Assembly: GCA_963457535.1 (NCBI GenBank)
Contig: OY734803.1
Span: 496,001 to 560,000 of the forward strand
Reading direction: 5' to 3'
Origin: JAHRAW01 sp028066695
GTDB lineage: Bacteria; Pseudomonadota; Gammaproteobacteria; Arenicellales; Poriferihabitantaceae
Length of the DNA: 64,000 nt
Position 1 is the stretch's first letter. The number at the start of each line of letters is the position of its first letter. The translations under genes were made by a program, and so were the position numbers. The notes under the pieces are model-generated. The model was not told the DNA's origin. It saw only the letters and a program-made list of their open reading frames with translations, and did no database searches. Shown piece after piece: positions 46,301-55,400 of the stretch.

Positions 46301-47035
46301 ATGGAAAACCAACCTCCGCTGCAAATCGGCTTGTTGCTCTGCGACGATGTCATTGAATCGGCGCGCGCGCGCTACGGCGATTATGCGCGGATGTTTCGCC
46401 GCGGCCTGCGCGCCGGGGGAAACGACGCCGAATTGACCGCGTTCAACTGCCATCTCGGCGAGTTCCCGCGCGCGCCGGAGGAATTTGACGCGTATTTGAT
46501 TTCCGGGTCGCGCAACGGCGCGTATGAAAAATTGGACTGGATTTCGCAACTGTGCGAGTTCGTGCGGGGTTGTTACGCGCAGCGCAAAAAAACCGTCGGC
46601 ATTTGCTTCGGCCACCAGTTGATCGCGCACGCGCTCGGCGGCGAGGCGCGCAAGGCCGAGGCCGGCTGGGGCGCGGGCATTCATGCGAGCCGCATCATAG
46701 AGCGCGCCGCGTGGATGGAAGACGATTCCGATTCGGCGCAATACAATTTGGTGGTGCTGCATCAGGACCAGGTGGTGTCGCTGCCGCCCGGGTTTCGCGT
46801 TCTGGCGGCGAACGACTTCTGCCCGGTCAGCATGTTTGAAGACGAAGTCAATGGCGCGGCGCTCGGCATTCAGGGGCACCCGGAATTTGACAAAGCGTAT
46901 TGCGCGTTTCGCATAGACGCGCGCAAGGATTTGTTCGGGCCCGCGCTGCACCGCGCGTCTCTGGATTCGCTGGAAAAAATGGAATTGGATTCGGCGCGCG
47001 TATGGCGCTGGGTCGCGAGTTTTCTGCGCCACTGA
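46301..47035 (+). CDS. Class I glutamine amidotransferase-like protein
   Basis: 244 residues of the GMP-synthase-like glutaminase fold without a synthetase partner. Nucleophile C102 in VGICFGHQLIAHALGG and the His-Glu pair in GIQGHPEFD are present, so hydrolase activity is plausible. It resembles stand-alone glutamine amidotransferases of the YfeJ group; it does not look like PuuD. ATG 46301 is used since upstream codons are antisense to the dapA leader. The histidine phosphatase gene follows after 28 nt. The acceptor substrate is unknown. Confidence 0.85.
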   Translation: MENQPPLQIGLLLCDDVIESARARYGDYARMFRRGLRAGGNDAELTAFNCHLGEFPRAPEEFDAYLISGSRNGAYEKLDWISQLCEFVRGCYAQRKKTVGICFGHQLIAHALGGEARKAEAGWGAGIHASRIIERAAWMEDDSDSAQYNLVVLHQDQVVSLPPGFRVLAANDFCPVSMFEDEVNGAALGIQGHPEFDKAYCAFRIDARKDLFGPALHRASLDSLEKMELDSARVWRWVASFLRH

Positions 47036-47063
47036 CGCGGCTGCGCGGGCGGGGAACGCAAAA

Positions 47064-47663
47064 ATGGCCTGGATTGCGCTGCTGCGCCACGGCATCACCG
47101 AGTGGAATGAACGCGGGGTCATTCAGGGGCGCAGGGACATTCCGCTGAGCGCGCGCGGCGTGAAAACCCTCAAGCAAGCGCGGCCGGCGCCGGCGTTTTT
47201 GTCGGCGCAATGGATGTGCAGTCCGCTGCAACGCGCGACGCAGACCGCGGAAATTTTAAATCCGCATGCGCGCGCGCAAACCGAAGACGCCCTGATAGAA
47301 ACCGACTGGGGCGAATTTGAAGGCATTCGCCGCGACCGGCTGAAAGCGCGCATTCGCGAACTCGGCATCACGCCGCCGCGCGGCCTGGACTTCGCGCCGC
47401 CGGGCGGCGAGAGCCCGCGCGCGGTGCGGCGGCGAATGCTGCGCTGGCTGCAAACCCGCGCCGACGCGCCGGGCGGCACCGTGGCGGTCACGCACAAAGG
47501 CGTGATTCGCAGCGCGCTGAGCGCGGCCTGCGACTGGGACATGCGCGAAGACTTTCACCATAAGGCCGACTGGTCGCTGCCGCATGTGTTTTGTTTTTCG
47601 CACGGCGCGCTGCAACTCGCGCGGCTGAATTGCCCGTGGGACGAGCCGCCCGGCCCCAGCTAA
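47064..47663 (+). CDS. Histidine phosphatase family protein
   Basis: 199 residues of the phosphoglycerate-mutase-like fold. RHG motif LLRHGITEWNE with catalytic H9, SPLQRATQTAE, Glu in ETDWGEFEG and second His in VTHKGVIRSAL. Family members include phosphoglycerate mutases, CobC and SixA; the short form with this motif set points to a small-molecule phosphatase of unknown substrate. Convergent with the HD-domain gene. Confidence 0.85.
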   Translation: MAWIALLRHGITEWNERGVIQGRRDIPLSARGVKTLKQARPAPAFLSAQWMCSPLQRATQTAEILNPHARAQTEDALIETDWGEFEGIRRDRLKARIRELGITPPRGLDFAPPGGESPRAVRRRMLRWLQTRADAPGGTVAVTHKGVIRSALSAACDWDMREDFHHKADWSLPHVFCFSHGALQLARLNCPWDEPPGPS

Positions 47664-47667
47664 ATTC

Positions 47668-48324
47668 TCACCATTCGCCGCGCGCATAGCGCGCCAGCGC
47701 GGCGTTGATGTTGCGCCGCGCCGCAGCCTCGCAGCGTTCGTAAAAAAACGCGGTGGAAAAAATCCGCTCGCGCTCCAGCAGCGTCCGCAAAAACTTCCCC
47801 TGCCGGCGCGTGTATTCGGCGTCGCTCAAGTTCGCCGACTCTTTGCGGATGTTGCGCCCGTCGCGCCAGAACATTTCCGCGTCCATGCCGAGTCCGCTAA
47901 GGTCCACATCCACCACCAATTTCGCGTCGGCGTCGCGCGGCGGCGCGCGGTGGGCCGTGTCCAGAATATGCCGCTGCACGCGCTCGCGCAATTCCGGCGC
48001 GCACCCATCCGCTTTCGCGGCGAACCATTCGGCGCTTTGCGCTTCGTTGTCGCACGCGCCGATTTCATAAATCACATCGTGAAACCAAACCGCCAACTCG
48101 GCCGCGTCCGCGTCCTGCGGCGGAGATTCGGCCGAGGCCAAATCCATGCGCGCCAGGCATTCGCCGATGTGCGCTTCGGTGTGGTAGTGGCGGTGCGGCT
48201 CGCGGTAGCGCGCCGCCAACTCGGCGAACAGCGCGCGCGCCGCGCCGGCATCGGCGCCGGCGGCGCGCCGCCACACGCGGCAAAAACGCGCCTCGCAAAA
48301 CTCGGCATGCCCGTGCGTGTCCAT
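47668..48324 (-). CDS. Predicted metal-dependent HD-superfamily hydrolase
   Basis: 218 residues. Metal ligands of the HD fold are visible as HRHYHTEAHI (His), AVWFHDVIYE (His-Asp) and a downstream VVDVDLSGLG (Asp). DNEAQSAEWFA is typical of the small family annotated as predicted metal-dependent phosphohydrolases. ATG 48324 is preferred to an upstream frame that runs into gloB. The predicted -10 is only six bases upstream of the ATG, so the mRNA may be leaderless. Substrate unknown. Confidence 0.8.
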   Translation of the reverse strand: MDTHGHAEFCEARFCRVWRRAAGADAGAARALFAELAARYREPHRHYHTEAHIGECLARMDLASAESPPQDADAAELAVWFHDVIYEIGACDNEAQSAEWFAAKADGCAPELRERVQRHILDTAHRAPPRDADAKLVVDVDLSGLGMDAEMFWRDGRNIRKESANLSDAEYTRRQGKFLRTLLERERIFSTAFFYERCEAAARRNINAALARYARGEW

Positions 48325-48330
48325 CGCGCA

Positions 48331-48336
48331 AGTGTA
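48331..48336 (-). promoter_or_regulatory. Putative -10 for the HD hydrolase gene, leaderless mRNA predicted
   Basis: TACACT on the minus strand ends six bases before the ATG, which would place the transcription start at the start codon. Confidence 0.4.
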
Positions 48337-48366
48337 ACCGCTGCGCGGCCGGCGCGCCGGGCCGGT

Positions 48367-48372
48367 TATACT
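48367..48372 (+). promoter_or_regulatory. Putative -10 for gloB
   Basis: TATACT on the plus strand, 28 nt before ATG 48401; divergent from the HD hydrolase promoter. Confidence 0.45.
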
Positions 48373-48400
48373 GCGCCTCCCTCCCCCACCGGAACCGAAA

Positions 48401-49192
48401 ATGATCGTTGAACAAATCTGGACCGGCAACGCCTACCGCAACTTCAACTACCTGATCGCCTGCCCGCAGACCGGCGAGGCGCTCGCGGTGGATCCGCTGG
48501 ACCACAAAAAGTGCCTGGACTTGGCGCGCGAACGCAACTGGGAGATTCGCCAGGTGCTGAACACCCACGAGCACGACGACCACACCGGCGGCAATCAAAA
48601 AGTGATCGCGGCGACCGGCGCGAAATTGCTCGCGCATGCCGGCGCCGGCGGCGCCATCCCCGGCATTGACCGCGGCCTGTCGGCCGGCGACACGGTGCGC
48701 GTCGGCGCGAGCGTGGAATTGCGCGCGCTGGACACGCCCGGGCACACCATGAGCCACATCTGCCTGCTGTCGGAGAGCGATCCGCCGGCGCTGTTCTGCG
48801 GCGACACGCTGTTCAACGCCGGCGCCGGCAACTGCCACAACGGCGGGCATCCGGCCGAGTTGTATCAAACCTTCATTCAACAACTCGCCGAATTGCCGGA
48901 CGACTGCCGCATTTACCCGGGGCACGAATACCTGGAGGGAAATTTGCGCTTCACGCTGGACCGCGAACCGGGCAACCGCGCGGCCGCCGAGTTGCTGGCG
49001 ACCGCGCAGTCGCAGGACCCGCAGCGCGCGCTGGTGACCACGATGGCGCGGGAAAAAGAAATCAACACCTTTTTCCGGCTGCAGAATCCCGAGGTGATTG
49101 AGCAACTGCGCGCGAAGTTTCCGGAGTTGGAAAAATCGCCGAACCGCGAGACGGTGTTTTTGAAACTGCGCGAGTTGCGGAACGACTGGTAG
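48401..49192 (+). CDS. gloB: Hydroxyacylglutathione hydrolase (glyoxalase II)
   Basis: Metallo-beta-lactamase-fold enzyme of 263 residues that hydrolyses S-lactoylglutathione, the second step of methylglyoxal removal. Binuclear metal motif THEHDDHTGG (H56, H58, D60, H61), later His in TPGHTMSH, Asp in FCGDTLF and His in YPGHEY. The C-terminal glutathione-binding helical part is present (about 175-263). Confidence 0.95.
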   Translation: MIVEQIWTGNAYRNFNYLIACPQTGEALAVDPLDHKKCLDLARERNWEIRQVLNTHEHDDHTGGNQKVIAATGAKLLAHAGAGGAIPGIDRGLSAGDTVRVGASVELRALDTPGHTMSHICLLSESDPPALFCGDTLFNAGAGNCHNGGHPAELYQTFIQQLAELPDDCRIYPGHEYLEGNLRFTLDREPGNRAAAELLATAQSQDPQRALVTTMAREKEINTFFRLQNPEVIEQLRAKFPELEKSPNRETVFLKLRELRNDW

Positions 49193-49212
49193 CGCGCCGC
49201 CCCCCCTCGTAA

Positions 49213-50283
49213 TTACCCGCCGAGGCAGCCGCGCAGCGAATCGGCGAGCGCGCGCATCAGCGCAAACCACGCGCCGTCGCCCGGGTCAAGTTTTGCGCCG
49301 AGCGGGTCCAGCACCGCGGTGCGCATGCCGCTGTCCGCGGCGAGCGAGGCCGCCATGTCCGGCTGGAATTGCGGCTCGCTGAAAATGCAGCGAACGCCGC
49401 GCTTCGCCACCAATTGCCGAATGCGGCGCATATGCGCGGCGCCGGGCGGCAGATTCGGATTTGCGCGGATCATCGCGGCCGGCTGCAGACCGAACTCCTC
49501 CTCAAAGTAGCGGTAGGCGTCGTGGAAGACCACATAGGGAGCGTCGGCAATCGCGCGCAACTCGCGCTGCAACTCGCGCCGCAATTCCGCAATGCGCTGC
49601 GACAACGCGCGCGCATTTTTTTGATAACGCGCGGCATTTTCCGGGTCCAGGCGCGCCAACTCGTTCGCGGCTATGCGCGCAATCGCCTGCGCATTGGCGG
49701 CGGACATCCAGATGTGCGGGTCGTTGGGGCCGTGGTCGTGTTCGTCGTGCCCGGCGTGTTCGTCATGCTCATCGTGCCCATGCTCGTCATGTTCGTCATG
49801 TTCCGCATGCTCGTCATGCTTGTCATGCCCATGCTCATCATGTTCATCATGTTCATCGTGTTCGTCATGCTCCGCATGCTCGTCATGGTGGTCCTCGTGT
49901 CCGCCGTGGCGGGCCGGAAACAATTGCATTTCCTCCCGCTCCATCAGCGTCACTACGCGCGCGCCGCGCTGCGCGGCGATGACTTTCCCCAGCGATTCTT
50001 CCAGCGAGGGACCGACCCAAAAGATCAAATCGGCGCGCGCCATCGCCTTGCGCTGCGACGGCTTCAGAATGGCGTGATGCGGCGACTGCCCGGCTTCAAA
50101 CAGCAGTTTCGGCTCGCCGGCGCCGGCCATCACCGCCGACACCAGCGAATGCACCGGCAGCAGCGAGACCGCCACTTCGGGCGCGGCGCGCGCCGCCGGC
50201 GCGGCGAGAGTGAGCGCGAGGGCGGCAAAAATCCATTGGAATTTCGCGGGAAGTTTCAGGGGGTTTTTCATGGGGAATTTCAT
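49213..50283 (-). CDS. znuA: Zinc ABC transporter periplasmic binding protein with His-rich loop
   Basis: 356 residues. Signal peptide about 1-33. Zinc ligands His in GQSPHHAIL (69-70), DPHIWMS (190) and VFHDAYRYFEEEFG, with an Asp/Glu near the end. Between them, residues 126-190 hold 23 histidines, mostly DEH triplets; such loops are thought to collect or hand over zinc. The start ATG has CGGAG at good distance. Divergent from zur with a Zur box between, so it is repressed when zinc is ample. Confidence 0.96.
   Translation of the reverse strand: MKFPMKNPLKLPAKFQWIFAALALTLAAPAARAAPEVAVSLLPVHSLVSAVMAGAGEPKLLFEAGQSPHHAILKPSQRKAMARADLIFWVGPSLEESLGKVIAAQRGARVVTLMEREEMQLFPARHGGHEDHHDEHAEHDEHDEHDEHDEHGHDKHDEHAEHDEHDEHGHDEHDEHAGHDEHDHGPNDPHIWMSAANAQAIARIAANELARLDPENAARYQKNARALSQRIAELRRELQRELRAIADAPYVVFHDAYRYFEEEFGLQPAAMIRANPNLPPGAAHMRRIRQLVAKRGVRCIFSEPQFQPDMAASLAADSGMRTAVLDPLGAKLDPGDGAWFALMRALADSLRGCLGG
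49714..49908. repeat. 9-bp-based repeat tract coding the His/Asp/Glu-rich loop of ZnuA
   Basis: The region is built from near-identical GTCATGCTC-like units (TCATCGTG, TCGTCATG) read on the minus strand as (D/A)EH. In-frame expansion or contraction would lengthen or shorten the loop without frameshift. Confidence 0.75.
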
Positions 50284-50312
50284 CGATCGTCTCCGGGTAG
50301 GATTGGGAAAAG

Positions 50313-50327
50313 TGTTATATCATAACA
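50313..50327. promoter_or_regulatory. Zur box in the znuA/zur divergent spacer
   Basis: TGTTATATCATAACA has arms TGTTAT and ATAACA around ATC, matching the known gammaproteobacterial Zur operator core (TGTTATA-n-TATAACA). It is the only AT-rich island in the spacer and lies where both promoters would be. Confidence 0.85.
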
Positions 50328-50362
50328 TAACAACTTCACCTAGCAACCCCGGGGAGAATTTG

Positions 50363-50821
50363 ATGCGAAATCGACACAACCACGCCCGCTGCATTTCCGC
50401 GGCGATGGCCGGCGCCGACGAGGTGTGCCGGCGCAAGGGGCTGCGCTTCACGCGCATCCGCCGCCGCGTGCTGGAATTGATCTGGCGCAGCCACCGCCCG
50501 ACGCCGGCCTACGCGCTGCTGCGGCAATTGCGCCGCGAAAAACGCAACGCCGAGCCGCCGACCGTGTATCGCGCGCTGGATTTTCTGCTGGAGCATTCGC
50601 TCGCGCACAAAATTGAATCGCTGAACGCCTATGTCGGCTGCTCGCGCCCGAGCGGGCGGCACGGCGGGCAATTCCTGATTTGCAGCGGCTGCCAGCAAGT
50701 CGCGGAATTGGACGACCCGGATTTGCGGCGCATCATCGCGGCGAAAGCCGCGCGCGCCGGATTGGAAGCGGCGCGCCAGACCGTGGAAATCACCGGACGA
50801 TGCCCGGAGTGCCGCGCATGA
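50363..50821 (+). CDS. zur: Zinc uptake regulator Zur (Fur family)
   Basis: 152 residues from ATG 50363 with GGGGAGAA before it; the longer frame overlaps the operator. Winged-helix part FTRIRRRVLELIW...TVYRALDFLLEHSLAHKIES and structural zinc Cys pairs CSGC (107-110) and CPEC (near 148-151), as in Fur-family Zur. It represses znu genes with zinc bound and probably itself. Its TGA overlaps the znuC ATG (ATGA), so the repressor heads the znuCB operon. Confidence 0.93.
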   Translation: MRNRHNHARCISAAMAGADEVCRRKGLRFTRIRRRVLELIWRSHRPTPAYALLRQLRREKRNAEPPTVYRALDFLLEHSLAHKIESLNAYVGCSRPSGRHGGQFLICSGCQQVAELDDPDLRRIIAAKAARAGLEAARQTVEITGRCPECRA

Positions 50822-51612
50822 ACATGCGCATGAAAACTGAGGGGGAAGACGCGCCGCTCCTCCGCCTGTCGCGCGTCTCTTACCGCCGCAACGGCCGGGA
50901 AATCCTGCAGGACATCAGTTTGTCGGTGCGCGCCGGCGAAATCGTCACGCTCATTGGGCCGAACGGCGCCGGCAAAACCACGCTCGCCTCCATCGCGCTC
51001 GGGCTGCGGCGGCCCGACAGCGGCGCGGTTGAGCGGCGGCGCGGGTTGCGCCTCGGATATGTGCCGCAGAAAATCGCGATTGACCGCGCGCTGCCGCTGA
51101 CGGTGCGCAGGTTTTTGCAACTTGAACCGCCGCATGCAAATCTGACGCCGGCGCATGCGCTTGCGCAGGCCGGCGCGCCGGAGGAATTATTGCACGCGCC
51201 GATGCAGTCCATCTCCGGCGGCGAAACGCGCCGCGTGCTGCTGGCGCGCGCGCTGTTGCGCGAGCCGGACTTGCTGATTCTGGACGAGCCGAGCGCCGGC
51301 ATGGATTTGAGCGGGCAGGCCGAACTCTACCGCCTGATTCGCGGCATTCGCGAACACAAGCGCGCGCATATGGACGGGGGCGGGCGTTGCGGCGTGCTGC
51401 TGATCTCGCACGACCTCCACATGGTCATGGCCGCGACCGACCGCGTGTTCTGCCTGAACCGCCACATGTGCTGCAGCGGCCGCCCGGAAAGCGTCCGCCG
51501 CCACCCGCAATTTCTCCGCTTGTTCGGCGCGCACGAGGGACTCGCGGTCTACCAGCACCACCACGACCACGAGCACGACCTGCATGGCGGCGCCGCGCCG
51601 CCGCGCCGGTGA
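50818..51612 (+). CDS. znuC: Zinc ABC transporter ATP-binding protein
   Basis: 264-residue ATPase. Walker A GPNGAGKTTL, signature SISGGETRRVLLARALL (note E in place of the common Q), Walker B LLILDEPSAGMDLSG, H-loop ISHD. The C-terminus carries QHHHDHEHDLHGG, a second histidine cluster beside that of ZnuA. Overlaps: ATGA with zur, TGATG with znuB. Confidence 0.93.
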   Translation: MNMRMKTEGEDAPLLRLSRVSYRRNGREILQDISLSVRAGEIVTLIGPNGAGKTTLASIALGLRRPDSGAVERRRGLRLGYVPQKIAIDRALPLTVRRFLQLEPPHANLTPAHALAQAGAPEELLHAPMQSISGGETRRVLLARALLREPDLLILDEPSAGMDLSGQAELYRLIRGIREHKRAHMDGGGRCGVLLISHDLHMVMAATDRVFCLNRHMCCSGRPESVRRHPQFLRLFGAHEGLAVYQHHHDHEHDLHGGAAPPRR

Positions 51613-52415
51613 TGCCGGACGAATTCCTGATTCGCGCGGTTCTCGGCGGACTCGGCGTGGCGCTGGTCTGCGGACCGCTCGGCTGTTTGGTGGTGTGGCA
51701 GCGCATGGCGTTTTTCGGCGCGGCGCTGTCGCATGCCGCGCTGCTCGGAGTCGCCCTCGGTTTGTTTTTGCGCGTCAATTTGCAGTTGGCAATTCTGCTG
51801 GTCTCGCTCGCCGTGTCCGCGCTCCTCATGTTAATGAGCAGGCGGCGCGACATCGGCGTTGACACCCTGCTCGGCATCCTCGCCCACGCCGCGCTCGCCT
51901 TCGGGCTGCTCCTTTTGACGCTGCTGCCCGGCGTGCGCATAGACCTCGCCGCCTATTTGTTCGGCGACATCCTCGCCATCAGCCGCGCCGACCTCGTCTG
52001 GATTTTCGCCGGCGGTTGCGGCGCGCTGCTGGCGCTCGCCGCGATTTGGCGGCCGATGCTGTCGCTGATTGCGCAGCGCGATCTGGCGCGAATCGCCGGC
52101 ACCGACGAGCGGCGCGCGCGCGCGCTGTTTTTGCTGCTGCTGAGCGTAACCGTCGCGGTCTCCATGCAAGTGGTCGGCATTTTGCTCATCGTTTCCATGC
52201 TGCTCATTCCGGCCGCGACCGCGCGGCATTTCGCCAGATCGCCGGAGAGCATGGCGCTGCTCGCCGCGCTTTTCGCTGCGCTGGCGGTGCTCGGCGGAAT
52301 CGCGCTTTCGCTGTGGATGGACACGCCGGCCGGCGCGTCCATCGTGGCGGTCGGGGCAGCCGGGTTTGCCGCGGCCGCGGTTTGCGCCGGGCGGCGCCCC
52401 TCCCCGCCCGGCTAA
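51612..52415 (+). CDS. znuB: Zinc ABC transporter permease
   Basis: 267-residue ABC-3 permease with about eight hydrophobic helices. FGAALSHAALLGVALG near the start and QVVGILLIVSMLLIPAATAR are typical of ZnuB/MntB. The ATG shares a base with the znuC stop (TGATG). Confidence 0.93.
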   Translation: MPDEFLIRAVLGGLGVALVCGPLGCLVVWQRMAFFGAALSHAALLGVALGLFLRVNLQLAILLVSLAVSALLMLMSRRRDIGVDTLLGILAHAALAFGLLLLTLLPGVRIDLAAYLFGDILAISRADLVWIFAGGCGALLALAAIWRPMLSLIAQRDLARIAGTDERRARALFLLLLSVTVAVSMQVVGILLIVSMLLIPAATARHFARSPESMALLAALFAALAVLGGIALSLWMDTPAGASIVAVGAAGFAAAAVCAGRRPSPPG

Positions 52416-52496
52416 TTCCGCGGCGATTTTGGTAATATACGCGCGCGGGTTCGCGGCAATTCCGCCGGCGGACGCTTCCATTGCGAGGTGAAACAA

Positions 52497-55400
52497 ATGA
52501 ACATTAATATGTTGCGGGGGAAGGTTTTTGCGTCCGTGTTGGTTGCGCTTGCGGCGGTGTTTGGCGCGTCTTCGGCGGCGGCGCAACTCGTGAGCAAGCC
52601 GACCAATCCGGCGCTGATGCCGACTCCGGGCAGTGAAACTACTTCGCTGACTTTCACTTGGACGCCGGCGCGGGAATTCGGCAGTAATGTCTCTAATTAC
52701 ATTGTCCACTTGCGTGAAAAGGGCGATGCATGGCCCGCCGACGGGGACAAAAACAACGTGCCCGAAGGCGTCACAATGACCGGCGGCAGTTTCGGTTCAT
52801 TCAAATGGCAGACGTTTACCTGGGAATACATCAGTCCTGAACAGGATGACGCGCTCGCTTTCACCGGACTGCAGCCGGCCACGACCTATGAAGCGCGCAT
52901 TCGCGGGGTCGGGGATGACTTTGATACAAGCGCTTGGTCGGACACGGCGCAAAGCGCAACCGAGGCGCCAAAGGATCTGCCGGGCGCGCCGCAGTCGGTG
53001 ACGGCAACCACCGGCAACACCGAACTCCTGGTCGCTTGGGCGGCGCCGGCGGGCGGCGGCACGGTTGTCAACTACCGCGTGCGCTGGAAGTTGGCGAGCG
53101 CGACCAATTTTGCCCCCGCCGACGCCACCACCACCGGCAACAGGGCAACTTCCGCGACCATCACCGGGCTGACAAACGGCAGCGCATACGATGTGGAAGT
53201 TGCCGCCGGAAATTCCAATGGATTCGGCACGGCCGTGACCGTGCAAGCCACGCCGAGCGTGGTCGCGCCGGACGCGCCGCAATCGGCGGCGGCCGCGCAC
53301 GGCGACTCCGAACTTCGCGTCTCGTGGGCCGCGCCCGCCAGAAACGGCGGCGCCGCCATTAGCAACTACCGGGTGCGCTGGAAGTTGGCGAGCGCGACCA
53401 ATTTTGCCCCCGGCGACGCCGCCACGGTCGGCGCGACCACCCTCGCCCGAACCATCACCGGGCTGACCAACGGCAGCGCATACGATGTGGAAATCGCCGC
53501 GCAAAACTCCGAAGGATTCGGCGCGGCCGCAACCCTGCAAGAAACGCCGCGCACCGTGTCCAGCGCGCCGCGAACCCCTTCGGCAACGCCCGGCGACGGC
53601 CGACTTACCCTGTCTTGGATTGGGCCGGCGGACAACGGCGGCGCTCGTATCAACGGCTTCCGCCTGCGCTGGAAATTGGCGAGCGCCGCCGCCTTTGACC
53701 CGGCTGACACGCGCATCGGCATATTATTCTCTGAAAGGCAGATCACCGGGCTGACAAACGGCGAGACCTACGATGTGGAAATCTCTTTCCGAAATTCGGA
53801 AGGATTCGGCGCGGCCGCGACTCTGCAGGTCACGCTGCCCGGTCCGCCGGGCGCGCCGCAATCGCCGTCGGCAACGCCCGGAAACGCCAGGCTTCAAGTG
53901 GCATGGAGCGCGCCGGCCAGCAACGGCGGCACCGCCATTACCAACTACCGCCTGCGCTGGAAGTTGGCGAGCGCAGCCAATTTTGCCTCCGGCGACACGC
54001 GCACCGTCGGCGCGTCGGTAACTTCCGCGACCATCACCGGGCTGGCAAACGGCAGCACATACGATGTGGAAATCGCCGCGCAAAACTCCGCGGGATTCGG
54101 CGCGGCCGCGACCGTGCAAGGGGCGCCGAAACCGGTCGCGCCGAGCGCGCCGCAAAATCCGACGGCGACGTCCGGAAACGGCGAATTGCAAATCGCCTGG
54201 AGCGCGCCGGCCGACAACGGCGGCGTCGCGGTTCTCACTTACCGCCTGCGCTGGAAAGACGCCGATGACGCTTCCTTTGCCTCCGGCGATGTCATTCTGA
54301 CCGGCGCGGACACGACCACCGCAACCATCACCGGGCTGACCAACCGCGAGACCTACGATGTGGAAATCGCCGCGCAAAACTCCGAAGGATTCGGCGCGGC
54401 CGCGACCCTGCAAGCCACGCCGGCCGTGCCGCCGGGCGCGCCGCAAAATCCGACGGCAACGCCCGGAAACGCCAGACTTCAGGTGGCATGGACCGCGCCG
54501 GCCGACAACGGCGGCGCCGCGATTACCAACTACCGCCTGCGCTGGAAGTTGGCGAGCGCGGCCGCCTTTGCCCCCGGCGACACGCGCACCGTCGGCGCGG
54601 TGACTTCCGCGACCATCACCGGGCTGACAAACGGCAGCACATACGATGTGGAAATCGCCGCGAAAAACTCCGCGGGATTCGGCGCGGTTGCGACCGCGCA
54701 AGGGACGCCGCGCACCACGCCGGGCGGGCTGTCAGCGACGGCGGTAACGCCCGAAAACGCCAAGTTGGAAATCTCATGGAGCGCGCCGCGCAACAACGGC
54801 GGCGCCGCCATTACCGGCTACCGCGTGCGCTGGAGGTTGGCGAGCGCGCCGGCCTTTGCCCCCGCCGACACGCGCACCACCGGCGCGCTGGACACTTTCG
54901 CAACAATTACCGGACTGACAAACGGCAGCAGATACAATGTGGAAATCGTCGCGCGAAACGCCGCGGGATTCGGCCCGGCCACGAACGTACAGGGAACGCC
55001 GCGCACCGTGCCGGGCGCGCCGCGAAATCCGACGGCAACGCCGGGAGACGGCGAATTGCAAATCGCCTGGAGCGCGCCGGCATTCAACGGCGGCGCCGTC
55101 ATTACCAACTACCGCCTGCGCTGGAAGTTGGCAAGCGCGGCCGCCTTTGCCGGCGGCGACACGCGCACCGTCGGCGCGTCGGTAACTTCCGCCACGATCA
55201 CCGGGCTGGCCAGCGGCAAGACCTACGATGTGCAAATCACCGCGCGAAACTTCGCGGGTTTCGGCGCGGCCGCGACCGTGCAAGGGACGCCGCCGGCCGT
55301 GCCGCCGGGCGCGCCGCAAAATCCGACGGCGACGCCCGGAGACGCCGAACTGCGAATCGCCTGGCGCGCGCCGGACAACGACGGCGGCGGCGCGATTACC

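Noticed and set aside
46301..47035. PuuD (gamma-glutamyl-GABA hydrolase) to complete the Puu pathway
   Set aside because: It has the class I glutaminase Cys-His-Glu but resembles stand-alone GMP-synthase-like amidotransferases, and lies 20 kb away beside unrelated genes.
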